A stretch of 64,000 bases of DNA from positions 1,240,001-1,304,000 of the forward strand of contig NZ_JBHZTH010000001.1 of the NCBI RefSeq assembly GCF_046545555.1, given 5' to 3'. Position 1 is the stretch's first letter. Every line of letters begins with the position of its first letter. This document shows, in pieces, positions 45,501 to 53,918 of this stretch. A model generated the notes under the pieces. The model saw nothing but the letters and a program-made list of their open reading frames with translations. It was not told the origin of the DNA and searched no databases. The translations under genes were made by a program, and so were the position numbers. This DNA is from Winogradskyella sp046545555 (lineage in GTDB: Bacteria; Bacteroidota; Bacteroidia; Flavobacteriales; Flavobacteriaceae).

Positions 45501-46640
45501 TTAGAAACGATATTCTAAGCCTGTTTGTATGGATAAAATATAAGGTTTAATCTCGTTACCTACTGTAAATGGTTTCATTTGATAATTAAAGTTAGGTTCG
45601 AGGTTGATATAAAATTTATTAAACAACTTTGTTTCTAATCCTAAACCTAAATTAAAAGAGATTGTAGCTCTATAATCGCTAGTATTTAGATTATTTGAAT
45701 TGACTTCTTGTAAAACAAAATAGCTCAAGCCACTTGTAAAATAAGGGTTTATTTTTCTGTAAAAAGGCGCATATTTAACTTCTATTGGAAATTCTAAATA
45801 TTTTAAATTATTAATTGTGCTGCCTATTGTCTGTTGTAAGTCTAACTTTCTAACGCCTATTCTTAGATATGTCGATTTTGTCATTCTGTAGTTAGCTAGT
45901 ATGCCGTAATTGATTGTAAATTCCTTTGTGGTAGTTGCATTAAAAGCTCCATAATTGGAGCCAATAATTTGAGGCATAACACTCCATTTAGAAATGTCAT
46001 CTTTTAGATTTTTATCTTTTTCTTCTTCTATTAAAATAGCATTCTTAATGTCATTATCGTTTACAACCTCGTTAGATATTTCGCTGATATCTTCTTCCAT
46101 CGACTTAATTAAACCTGTCTCGTTATTAGATTTTGACGCCTTAATTTGGGTAGGATTTGTGGTTGAGCTTTTAGATATGTTGCCTGAGCCTGATTTTTGG
46201 TTTATAGAATATGCACTAACTTCTGTATTCTTAGACGAATTTATAGATTTTTTCTTATTTGATTTGGAGCTATATGGATTATTGTAATTGCTAGCTTTGT
46301 AGATTGCTATTTTATGTGTTTTCGTAACCTTTTTAAAGTTAGAATCGCTTAAAACCTTATTTGTAATTGTAGTTTTCGTTTTGGTAGGATAGTTTTTATT
46401 TGGTTTACTCTCATAATTTACCTCTATATTCTCTATTGTTTGTGAAAAAGGATACATAGCTAAAAATAAAATAAGCAGTAGTCCTAGTGTGCCTGAAAAC
46501 AACCAAATAATAATGCCTCGTCTTTTCTTTTTCTTCTTAAGATGTGCTTCAATATTTGTCCAAACTAAATCATCAGGATTATCCTTTAGATTATTTAGTT
46601 TGTTTTTTACAGCAGATCCTACATCTTGTTTAAATTCCAT
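45501..46640 (-). CDS. Membrane-anchored ECF partner with C-terminal outer-membrane-like barrel domain
   Basis: A 379-residue protein. An N-terminal cytoplasmic part of about 40 residues (DDLVWTNIEAHLKKKKKRRG) precedes a membrane segment at about 42-63, a low-complexity Ser/Asn/Lys-rich linker (75-200) and a C-terminal beta-rich domain (225-379, ending IQTGLEYRF) similar to small barrel proteins. It overlaps the ECF sigma gene by 11 bases, so the N-terminus is likely an anti-sigma module. Sensing of envelope state through the barrel-like domain is inference. Confidence 0.7.
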   Translation of the reverse strand: MEFKQDVGSAVKNKLNNLKDNPDDLVWTNIEAHLKKKKKRRGIIIWLFSGTLGLLLILFLAMYPFSQTIENIEVNYESKPNKNYPTKTKTTITNKVLSDSNFKKVTKTHKIAIYKASNYNNPYSSKSNKKKSINSSKNTEVSAYSINQKSGSGNISKSSTTNPTQIKASKSNNETGLIKSMEEDISEISNEVVNDNDIKNAILIEEEKDKNLKDDISKWSVMPQIIGSNYGAFNATTTKEFTINYGILANYRMTKSTYLRIGVRKLDLQQTIGSTINNLKYLEFPIEVKYAPFYRKINPYFTSGLSYFVLQEVNSNNLNTSDYRATISFNLGLGLETKLFNKFYINLEPNFNYQMKPFTVGNEIKPYILSIQTGLEYRF

Positions 46641-47190
46641 TTGAGGTTAGGTTTTTTTTAGATACATATGCTGATCCTTGTATCTTGGTTTTTAATATGC
46701 TTTTGGCTCTATGTAAATTAGATTTTGATGTATTAATACTTATATCTAGAATATCAGAAATTTCTTTGTGAGCGTAGTTGTCTAGTTCGTATAGATTAAA
46801 AACTAATCGGTATCTTGGTGGTAATTCTTGTATATGTTTTAAAATTTCATTTAATGGTATGCTTTCGATACTAGAAGTTTCAATTTTGTAATCAGATAGT
46901 ATGTTATCGTTAATTAAAACATTCATTTGATTATCTTTTTTATACTTATCAATAGCCTTGTTTATGGCTATACGTTTCATCCAACCCTCAAAGGAACCAT
47001 TGCCTTTAAATGATTTTATTTTTGTAAAAATTTCAATAAATGCATCTTGCAAATTGTCTTGGGCTTCTTCCTTATTCTTGCAATATTTTAGACATAAAAT
47101 GTACAGGTCATCTTTATACAATTGGTATAATTGACTTTGTGCCTTTAGGTTTTGCTTTTTACAAGCTTTTATTAATTGATCTATATTCAA
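46630..47190 (-). CDS. ECF-type RNA polymerase sigma factor
   Basis: A 186-residue sigma-70 family protein with only regions 2 and 4. KAQSQLYQLYKDDLYILCLK and KNKEEAQDNLQDAFIEIFTK form region 2; LPPRYRLVFNLYELDNYAHK and EISDILDISINTSKSNLHRA are the region 4 HTH. It is translated just before its probable membrane partner, with overlapping ends, a common Bacteroidota arrangement. The target promoters are unknown. Confidence 0.9.
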   Translation of the reverse strand: MNIDQLIKACKKQNLKAQSQLYQLYKDDLYILCLKYCKNKEEAQDNLQDAFIEIFTKIKSFKGNGSFEGWMKRIAINKAIDKYKKDNQMNVLINDNILSDYKIETSSIESIPLNEILKHIQELPPRYRLVFNLYELDNYAHKEISDILDISINTSKSNLHRAKSILKTKIQGSAYVSKKNLTSNGI

Positions 47191-47229
47191 GTACTTCGCT
47201 AGATTTAACTCTTTGAGATAATATAGTGT

Positions 47230-48189
47230 TTAATTAAATATAAATTCTTGTGAAAATCTTGAAAAAAGATTTCCAGAAATAATAGTTTTAAAATTGGTGA
47301 AAACATTAATATTATCATTGTTTGGTACTGTTGAAATTTCAAATTCTGCAAAAGAATTTCCCCAAGTGCTTTCATATGTGTCTAACCTGTAACCAGAAAT
47401 ACTTTTTGCATTTATATTATTAATAGCGCTTGGTTGTAAGTGGTAAAGTAACATTAAGTTTTTGCGAGAATACGTATTACTGAGAATTCGATTGTAATAA
47501 TTTACAGCATTACTTGTAGTGTAGTTGTTTTCAAAAGAGAGTACTTCATTACCATTGTTAAGAATTAGATATTTAGACTCGTTTAATATATTAAAACTAC
47601 CTTCATAAGTGCTAATTTCATATTGTGTATCGTCATTTAAATAGCTATACGTTTCTAAATAGGTTCTATTGTTATTCTCAACTAGAACTATTTTAAAGTC
47701 TGAAACTTGCTCGTCGAAGGTTATACCATCATTGCTACGTGTCCAACTAGAGAAAATTGTATCGGTTGTATGCGTAAACGTATGGCGCTCAAAACTAGAT
47801 GAAGCATCATTGGTATTTATATTTTCTATTAGGTACTCGGTAAGTTCTTCATTAGTGTTATACCCAAAAGATTGAATTCTTGTAAGTGTACCGTTACTGA
47901 AAGATTGAATTTTATCAATTTTACCATTTAAATAAGAGTAGTTTGATGTTTTTTCAGATAAAGTCTCTAAGTTTAATCCTGAGGAACTGATAATTTTATT
48001 ATCTGAGATCATAAAATTTGTTGAGTCTATAACTGTATTTGGAGAATTAGAAACATTATAAGTTTTATAAATATAATTGGTCAATAAGGAAACATCATCA
48101 ATAAAAATTGGTTCGTCATTGTTGTCTTTCGAACAAGAGAAAGACACTAGCGTAAAAAAAATGATAATTATAAGGCTTGATTTATTCAT
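47230..48189 (-). CDS. Hypothetical lipoprotein
   Basis: A 319-residue protein with a lipoprotein signal (SLIIIIFFTLVSFSC, Cys19) followed by SKDNNDEP. The mature part is beta-rich with many Asn/Ser/Thr and Tyr residues, and repeats of the form YLNGKIDKIQSFSNGTLTRI typical of exported Bacteroidota proteins with short tandem beta strands. No enzyme motif is seen. It may belong to the same transcription unit as the ECF genes, which start 40 bases downstream. Confidence 0.7.
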   Translation of the reverse strand: MNKSSLIIIIFFTLVSFSCSKDNNDEPIFIDDVSLLTNYIYKTYNVSNSPNTVIDSTNFMISDNKIISSSGLNLETLSEKTSNYSYLNGKIDKIQSFSNGTLTRIQSFGYNTNEELTEYLIENINTNDASSSFERHTFTHTTDTIFSSWTRSNDGITFDEQVSDFKIVLVENNNRTYLETYSYLNDDTQYEISTYEGSFNILNESKYLILNNGNEVLSFENNYTTSNAVNYYNRILSNTYSRKNLMLLYHLQPSAINNINAKSISGYRLDTYESTWGNSFAEFEISTVPNNDNINVFTNFKTIISGNLFSRFSQEFIFN

Positions 48190-48210
48190 AATTGTTTATT
48201 GATTTAAAGT

Positions 48211-49269
48211 TTAGCAACTGATTACAGAAAGTGTAATTGGTATGTAATACTGAATATTATTCTCAATATCATTTATTCGAACATAAATGGTTTGGTTTAG
48301 TTCTATGTTATTGTATGTTTCTTCAGAATTGATTGGGTTGAGTAAAGCTATGGCATCCTCTTCAGTTTCGTAATAAGAGATGCTGAAGTTGTCATCTTCA
48401 TTATCAAACTCAAGTGTATCAAAAATACAGTACGTGTAATCGTTTAAAATAAAATCTCCAATCTCATTTCCTGATTCGGTTTCACAGACTTCAAAGTTAA
48501 AATTGTCACAGTCTGCAAAATCAGGGTCACAGCGCTGATTTAATATAAGTTCACGGTCTTCAAAGGTAAGTTTCAAAGAGTTTGCATCAATGTATTCTGC
48601 CTTCCAGTCAAAATTGAAGTAGTCACCTATTGCAGTGGTATCAACAACGTTAATATTAATATGTAGTTCATTTTCTATTACGAGAGGTGTCCAAGATCCT
48701 ACAACAATATTTTCTTCTGTATTTAGAGTTAAAAATCCATCTGATTCTTGCATTATGTTCCCTAAATAAGTGTTGTCACCTTCAAAACTGTAACCCACTT
48801 TCCAAAGACATTCTCTAAGAATTGTTTCGCATTCTCCAATCCTCTCAATATTTAAACACGTATCAATTGATTCTTTTAACTCTTCCTTATTCTCAATAAT
48901 TAATTCTTCACCTGAGTCTAATATACTTGTTATAGGAAAGCTTATACTTATTGAATATGAGCTTTCTATAGGTTCTAGGAAAGCACTAAATTCGTCGTCA
49001 TCGCTAAGGGTTGAAGTATATAGAAATTCTTCGTTCTCATCAAATACAAAAAGTGTAATTGGATAGATGAAATCTATGCAAACAATAGATTTGTCTGGTC
49101 TCTCATTATCTGTGGTAATGTCTTTTAAATTTTCAAATAAATCTGAGTCGGCTGGTATAGCTGATTGCGCTCCGAAAATTGGTTTTATTCCGAGGTTGTC
49201 ATCAATATCAGATGAACAAGATGTTATTAGAATTAATAAAAATAGCGATAGTGATTTTAAGCTTTTCAT
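48211..49269 (-). CDS. Hypothetical lipoprotein
   Basis: A 352-residue protein with a lipoprotein signal peptide (LSLFLLILITSC, Cys18), acidic overall. Several Cys (in CNLN, CETILREC, CDPDFADCDNF and CETE) could form disulfides. A C-terminal block (SISYYETEEDAIALLNPINS then QTIYVRINDIENN) resembles the short adhesin-like modules that follow T9SS-type repeats in gliding bacteria, which is only a resemblance. It ends 21 bases before the next lipoprotein gene. Confidence 0.68.
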   Translation of the reverse strand: MKSLKSLSLFLLILITSCSSDIDDNLGIKPIFGAQSAIPADSDLFENLKDITTDNERPDKSIVCIDFIYPITLFVFDENEEFLYTSTLSDDDEFSAFLEPIESSYSISISFPITSILDSGEELIIENKEELKESIDTCLNIERIGECETILRECLWKVGYSFEGDNTYLGNIMQESDGFLTLNTEENIVVGSWTPLVIENELHININVVDTTAIGDYFNFDWKAEYIDANSLKLTFEDRELILNQRCDPDFADCDNFNFEVCETESGNEIGDFILNDYTYCIFDTLEFDNEDDNFSISYYETEEDAIALLNPINSEETYNNIELNQTIYVRINDIENNIQYYIPITLSVISC

Positions 49270-49382
49270 AGAGACTGTTTTCTTTATAGACTCTAATTAC
49301 TTAAAATGGTTGCGTAAATAATTTATGTTTTAATTTTTTTTATGTGAATACATTAAATAAAACTATTTTAAGTTGAATTAAA

Positions 49383-50384
49383 TTATTCAAAATCAAAAAC
49401 CTCATTGTCTAATTGTATTCTGGCTCTTAACTTATTAATTTTTTGATGCATTCTATTAAAAAACAAGGACCTATCTTTTTCTCCTGCATTAACTAACAGC
49501 TTAGAAATACTCATTTGCTTTTCAAAAAATTCAAACATTAAATCGCAGGTTTGTTGATGCTCTATTTTAAAATAACTAATAACAGTAAATGGTGTAAAAA
49601 ACACTTTTTGTGTTGGTGTTTTCACCATAATAGTGTTGCTCATGGTATGAATATCATTAACATAAAGTTCGTATTTGGCTTTTGTTTTTGAACCGATTAA
49701 GGATTGTTGAATAGCTTGTTCTTCAACATGTCTTATAACATCCTCTATGTCATTGCATATTAGAATTGCTAGTTCTTTAGAGAGTAAACCTGCCTCAAAA
49801 TAATAGAAAACTTGTTGCAGAGAGCCATTTATTGTTGTGTTATTCCAAATTTCGGTAATATTAATGTCTTTATATACTTCACCCAGCTTAAAGGCACTCT
49901 CTAATAAAGATTCGGGTATGGTTTTTATAAAATCATCAAAAGATAGTTTTTGTTTAGTTATACTAGTATCAACATCTTTTAACCAAACATAAATTTTGTA
50001 ACGTGATAAGTAAGAGTCTTTAAGTGTGTGAAATAATGGAATGTCTTTTGCTGAATATATAACTGAAGAGTTTTTGAGTTTAGTTAATGGGAAAACACTA
50101 TTATAAGATTCGTTTAGCCATCTTTCTAAGCCTTCTTTATTATGAATTGGCGGAGATAATTCGGTTAAAATAGTATTTGTATTTCCTACTTCAAATAACT
50201 TATTGAGAGACACATCATAATACTTAGCTAATTTTATCCCTTCCTCAAGGGTAAGATTTGTTTTTAAGTTGACTCTTCTATATGCAGCGTCATAACCAAT
50301 ATCTAAAATAGTAGCTATTTCATCTACAAAACCCGTGGTTGCTGAGTTTTTTTCTTTTAGGTAAGCAATAAATTGACTTTGCAT
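49383..50384 (-). CDS. Helix-turn-helix regulator with large C-terminal domain
   Basis: A 333-residue protein. Residues 1-66 (QFIAYLKEKNSATTGFVDEI then ILDIGYDAAYRRVN and LTLEEGIKLAKYYDVSLNKL) look like a lambda-repressor-type HTH in which a helix is followed by YDAAYRR as the recognition helix. The rest is alpha-helical with no recognised ligand domain. A 13-base motif occurs at its start codon and again 41 bases upstream, consistent with autoregulation. The regulated genes are unknown. Confidence 0.7.
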   Translation of the reverse strand: MQSQFIAYLKEKNSATTGFVDEIATILDIGYDAAYRRVNLKTNLTLEEGIKLAKYYDVSLNKLFEVGNTNTILTELSPPIHNKEGLERWLNESYNSVFPLTKLKNSSVIYSAKDIPLFHTLKDSYLSRYKIYVWLKDVDTSITKQKLSFDDFIKTIPESLLESAFKLGEVYKDINITEIWNNTTINGSLQQVFYYFEAGLLSKELAILICNDIEDVIRHVEEQAIQQSLIGSKTKAKYELYVNDIHTMSNTIMVKTPTQKVFFTPFTVISYFKIEHQQTCDLMFEFFEKQMSISKLLVNAGEKDRSLFFNRMHQKINKLRARIQLDNEVFDFE

Positions 50385-50435
50385 AAAATGATATTTTTAA
50401 CTTATTTAAAATATAATATTTGCATAAAATGCAAA
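50378..50435. promoter_or_regulatory. Repeated TTTGCATAAAATG motif over the regulator start: possible operator
   Basis: TTTGCATAAAATG occurs at 50378-50390, covering the start codon of the HTH gene, and at 50419-50431, where the copy extends to a palindrome TTTGCAT-AAA-ATGCAAA (50419-50435). The copies are 41 bp apart, close to four helical turns. This is what a regulator binding its own control region would show, but no experiment or second locus supports it here. Confidence 0.45.
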
Positions 50436-50519
50436 ATTTTATTCTTAAAATCGATATTAATATAAGTCATATATTAAATATCACAAGTAATTTCGATTGT
50501 AAATTAAAAAACCAAGATT

Positions 50520-50924
50520 ATGATTGTGATTAAAAATCGAGTGCAAACGGTAAGCATTTTTCTAATCTGTTTAGTTCTATTTCAAAGTTGTCGCGTATAC
50601 CATAGAGAAAACGTGTCATTAGATAAAGCAGTTACCGAACAAAAAAGGGTGAAAATAAAGACTATTGATGGTCAGAAAATGAAGTTTAAAAAAATTGTTT
50701 TAGACAATCGTCAATATTTTGGTATTGAAAAGATAAAAGGAGATGATGTTCGGATTTTAATAGATCCAAATACTATTCAATCGGTCAGATTGCATAATAA
50801 GACCATGTCGATTATCTATGGTATTGGTGTTGGTATAGTAGCAGGAATTGTTAGTGTGACGATTTTATTTATTGCTGCTTGGGATGGTATCGGCTTTGCT
50901 ATCGCACCAATTGGTGCATGGTAA
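50520..50924 (+). CDS. Hypothetical lipoprotein with C-terminal membrane segment
   Basis: A 134-residue protein with a lipobox-like sequence (IFLICLVLFQSC, Cys24), a small beta-rich middle with KIKTIDGQKMKFKKIVLDNR and QYFGIEKIKGDDVRILIDPN, and a hydrophobic stretch at about 96-120. It is a type common in flavobacteria, with no function known to me. It is divergent from the HTH gene, 135 bases away, and ended by a hairpin. Confidence 0.65.
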   Translation: MIVIKNRVQTVSIFLICLVLFQSCRVYHRENVSLDKAVTEQKRVKIKTIDGQKMKFKKIVLDNRQYFGIEKIKGDDVRILIDPNTIQSVRLHNKTMSIIYGIGVGIVAGIVSVTILFIAAWDGIGFAIAPIGAW

Positions 50925-50935
50925 ATAAAATAAAA

Positions 50936-50962
50936 CCCATCGAATTTCGATGGGCTTTAATA
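50936..50962. terminator. Hairpin between a small lipoprotein gene and pnp
   Basis: CCCATCGA (50936-50943) pairs with TCGATGGG (50947-50954) around a 3-base loop, extended by A-T pairs. It lies 11 bases after one stop and 33 before the convergent pnp stop, so it can serve both genes. Confidence 0.65.
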
Positions 50963-50987
50963 TGCTATCTATAAAGATAAAAAAGAA

Positions 50988-53249
50988 TTAATCCTCTTTT
51001 TTATCTTCTCTAGGTTTTCTATCGTCTCTGCGATTGTCTCTTCCGCGATTATCTCGGCCACGATTGTCTCTACCTCTGTTATCACGACCGCGATTGTTAT
51101 CTCTTGGTGGACGCTCTACATAGCCTTCAGGTTTTGGTAAAATCGCCTTACGAGATACTTTTTCTTTGCGTGTACGCTTGTCTATACCAAAGTACTTAAC
51201 ATCAAATACATCTCCCATATTTACAACATCAGATACATTTTCTGTGCGCTCCCAAGCTAATTCAGATACGTGTAATAATACTTCGTTCCCTGGTGCCTCC
51301 ATATATTCTACAACAGCTCCAAAATCTAGCATCTTAATTACTTTTACTTCGTAAACGCTGCCAACTTCTGGTTTAAATAAAATAGCATCAATTTTTGCCA
51401 TAACAGCATCAATACCAGTTTTACCTACACCTAAAATTTCAACAATACCTTCTTCAGTAACTGGATCTTCGTTAATAACGATAGTCGTTTCAGTTTCTTT
51501 TTGCATTTCCTGAATTACTTTTCCACCAGGACCAATTAAGGCTCCGATAAATTCATTAGGAATACGTCTTGTAATCATTGTTGGTGCATGATCCTTAACG
51601 TCAGCGTTAGGCGTAGCAATTGTATCCGTCAATTTCTCTAAGATATGTAAACGACCATCACGAGCTTGTTGTAATGCATTTACTAGAATCTCATAAGAAA
51701 GACCTTTTACTTTAATATCCATTTGACATGCTGTAATACCATCTGCAGTACCTGTAACTTTAAAGTCCATATCACCTAAATGATCTTCATCACCTAAGAT
51801 ATCAGATAAGACAGCGTACTTTCCAGAATCCGCATCAGAAATTAACCCCATTGCAATACCAGAAACTGGCTTAGTCATTTGTACACCTGCATCCATCATA
51901 GCCATTGTACCAGCACAAACTGTTGCCATAGAAGACGAACCGTTAGATTCTAATACTTCAGACACCACTCTTACTGTATAAGGACAATCATCTGGTACCA
52001 TTCCTTTTAATGCACGTTGTGCTAAATTACCATGACCTACCTCACGACGAGATGTTCCACGGATTGGTCTAGCTTCACCTGTACAAAATGGTGGGAAGTT
52101 ATAGTGTAAATAAAAACGCTCTTCACCTTCTTGAGATGGCATATCTATTTGGTTAGCATCTCTAGATGTACCTAAAGTTACTGTTGCTAATGCTTGAGTT
52201 TCTCCGCGTGTAAAAACTGAAGAACCATGTGTAGATGGTAGATAATCAACTTCACACCAGATTGGTCTAATTTCGGTAGTCTTACGACCATCTAAACGTA
52301 AACCTTCATCTAAGGTTAAGTCTCTAATCGCAGCTTTTTCGGCTTTACGATAATAATCAGATACTAAACCGCCATAATCTTCTAATTCTTCTTCAGAAAA
52401 AGTAGCTTTAATATCCTCTTTTATTTGTTGAAAAGCAGCACTTCTTTCGTGCTTAGCAGAACCTGCTTTAGCAATGGCGTATACTTTATCGTATGCCATG
52501 TCGTGTACCTTTTTCTCTAAATCTTTATCTTCTCTTTCTGGTTCGTATTCGCGGACAGCTTTTTTTCCAAATGCTTCTGCTAGTTTTACTTGAGCAGCAC
52601 ATTGTACTTTAATATGCTCATGAGCAAATTTAATAGCATCTGCCATTTCTTCTTCAGAAATTTCATCCATCTCACCTTCTACCATCATTACTGAATCAGC
52701 TGAGGCTCCAATCATCATATCGATGTCAGATTCTGCTAATTGAGCAAATGTTGGGTTAATGATAAATTCTCCGTTGACACGTCCAACTCTTGCTTCAGAT
52801 ATAGCACATTCAAAAGGGAAATCTGATAATTGAATAGCAGCAGAAGCGGCTAAACCTGCCATTGCATCTGGCATAACTTCTGGGTCATGAGACATTAACT
52901 GAATCATAACCTGCGTTTCTGAGTGGTAATCTTTTGGAAATAATGGACGTAACACACGATCCACTAAACGCATTGTTAATACTTCTCCATCACTAGGTCT
53001 CGCTTCTCTTTTAAAGAAACCGCCTGGATAACGTCCTGCAGCAGCAAATTTTTCTCTGTAATCTACTGTTAATGGAAGGAAGTTGACATCTTTCTGCTCA
53101 TAGTTGGAAACAACTGTACATAATAACATACATTTTCCTGACTGTACAACAACAGAACCATGAGCCTGTTTTGCTAGTTTTCCGGTTTCGATAGAAATTT
53201 CTCTACCATCACCAAGGTCAATGACCTCTCTAAATACCTTTGGAATCAT
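50988..53249 (-). CDS. pnp: Polyribonucleotide nucleotidyltransferase (PNPase)
   Basis: A 753-residue 3'-5' phosphorolytic exoribonuclease. Two RNase PH domains (with GRYPGGFFKREARPSDGEVL and FLHYNFPPFCTGEARPIRG-like RGTSRREVGHG), a KH domain with IGALIGPGGKVIQEMQKETE and an S1 domain (VGSVYEVKVIKMLDFGAVVE) follow in order. The C-terminal 34 residues are a charged RGRDN repeat array. The gene follows rpsO, the arrangement known from many bacteria. The degradosome partner is not visible. Confidence 0.95.
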   Translation of the reverse strand: MIPKVFREVIDLGDGREISIETGKLAKQAHGSVVVQSGKCMLLCTVVSNYEQKDVNFLPLTVDYREKFAAAGRYPGGFFKREARPSDGEVLTMRLVDRVLRPLFPKDYHSETQVMIQLMSHDPEVMPDAMAGLAASAAIQLSDFPFECAISEARVGRVNGEFIINPTFAQLAESDIDMMIGASADSVMMVEGEMDEISEEEMADAIKFAHEHIKVQCAAQVKLAEAFGKKAVREYEPEREDKDLEKKVHDMAYDKVYAIAKAGSAKHERSAAFQQIKEDIKATFSEEELEDYGGLVSDYYRKAEKAAIRDLTLDEGLRLDGRKTTEIRPIWCEVDYLPSTHGSSVFTRGETQALATVTLGTSRDANQIDMPSQEGEERFYLHYNFPPFCTGEARPIRGTSRREVGHGNLAQRALKGMVPDDCPYTVRVVSEVLESNGSSSMATVCAGTMAMMDAGVQMTKPVSGIAMGLISDADSGKYAVLSDILGDEDHLGDMDFKVTGTADGITACQMDIKVKGLSYEILVNALQQARDGRLHILEKLTDTIATPNADVKDHAPTMITRRIPNEFIGALIGPGGKVIQEMQKETETTIVINEDPVTEEGIVEILGVGKTGIDAVMAKIDAILFKPEVGSVYEVKVIKMLDFGAVVEYMEAPGNEVLLHVSELAWERTENVSDVVNMGDVFDVKYFGIDKRTRKEKVSRKAILPKPEGYVERPPRDNNRGRDNRGRDNRGRDNRGRDNRRDDRKPREDKKED
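51033..51092 (-). repeat. 15-bp tandem repeats encoding RGRDN units at the PNPase C-terminus
   Basis: Four consecutive copies of RGRDN (residues about 720-739) are encoded by 15-base units with nearly identical sequence. Such RG-rich tails are often RNA binding. Slippage could change the copy number. Confidence 0.8.
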
Positions 53250-53417
53250 AAATTTTTAATTCTTGATCTGACTTTATTATAAACATCAGAATCTTGTTAA
53301 ACAATGGTCGCTGTGTTGTTGTGTAGTAGTTGTTGTGAGACCAATGAAAAACTGTATAAGCTTCTTCAATTTTTGGTTTTTATACTCGTCCAAAATCGAG
53401 TTATATTATATCAAAAA

Positions 53418-53437
53418 ACCACGCTGTTAGGCGTGGT
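53418..53437 (-). terminator. Intrinsic terminator between rpsO and pnp
   Basis: ACCACGC (53418-53424) pairs with GCGTGGT (53431-53437) around six bases; on the minus strand a TTTTTT tract follows. It lies just after the rpsO stop, so pnp probably also has its own promoter in the gap 53250-53417. Confidence 0.8.
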
Positions 53438-53450
53438 CTTTTTATTGAGA

Positions 53451-53720
53451 TTATTTTCTTAATCCTAATTCTTTTACTATTGCACGATATCTTAATATAT
53501 CCTTCTTAGTTAAGTAATCTAGTAGTGATCTGCGCTTACCTACTAATTTAACTAACGAACGCTCAGTATTAAAATCTTTACGATTGTTTTTTAAGTGTTC
53601 TGTTAAATAATTAATTCTGTAAGTAAATAATGCAATTTGGCCTTCTGCAGAACCAGTGTCTTTTGCATTTTTGCCATGTTTTTTAAAGATGGCTTCTTTT
53701 TCTTTTTGATCTAAATACAT
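53451..53720 (-). CDS. rpsO: 30S ribosomal protein S15
   Basis: An 89-residue protein of normal S15 length. DTGSAEGQIALFTYRINYLT, EHLKNNRKDFNTERSLVKLV and GKRRSLLDYLTKKDILRYRA are family signatures. It binds 16S rRNA in the platform of the small subunit. It has a clear promoter upstream and a terminator downstream, separating it from pnp. Confidence 0.97.
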   Translation of the reverse strand: MYLDQKEKEAIFKKHGKNAKDTGSAEGQIALFTYRINYLTEHLKNNRKDFNTERSLVKLVGKRRSLLDYLTKKDILRYRAIVKELGLRK

Positions 53721-53775
53721 GCTAATATTATTGTAAATGATTTTTATGTACTATGAAAGTTTTTCTTTCAAGCCG

Positions 53776-53804
53776 CAAAGATAACAAAAATTACGTATTT
53801 TCAA
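53776..53804 (-). promoter_or_regulatory. Bacteroidota-type promoter of rpsO
   Basis: On the minus strand TTG (53804-53802), 18 bases, then TATCTTTG (53783-53776) fit the -33/-7 consensus. Transcription would begin near 53769, leaving a leader of about 49 bases. Confidence 0.72.
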
Positions 53805-53918
53805 TTATTAGTAAGGCTCTTTTTACATAAGAGAAAACTTGAAAGTCTAAAATGGTATTAAGTGCTTCAGAATTTGCTAGGATTCTTTTGAAAAACTAGA
53901 AATTTACAATACTTTATT

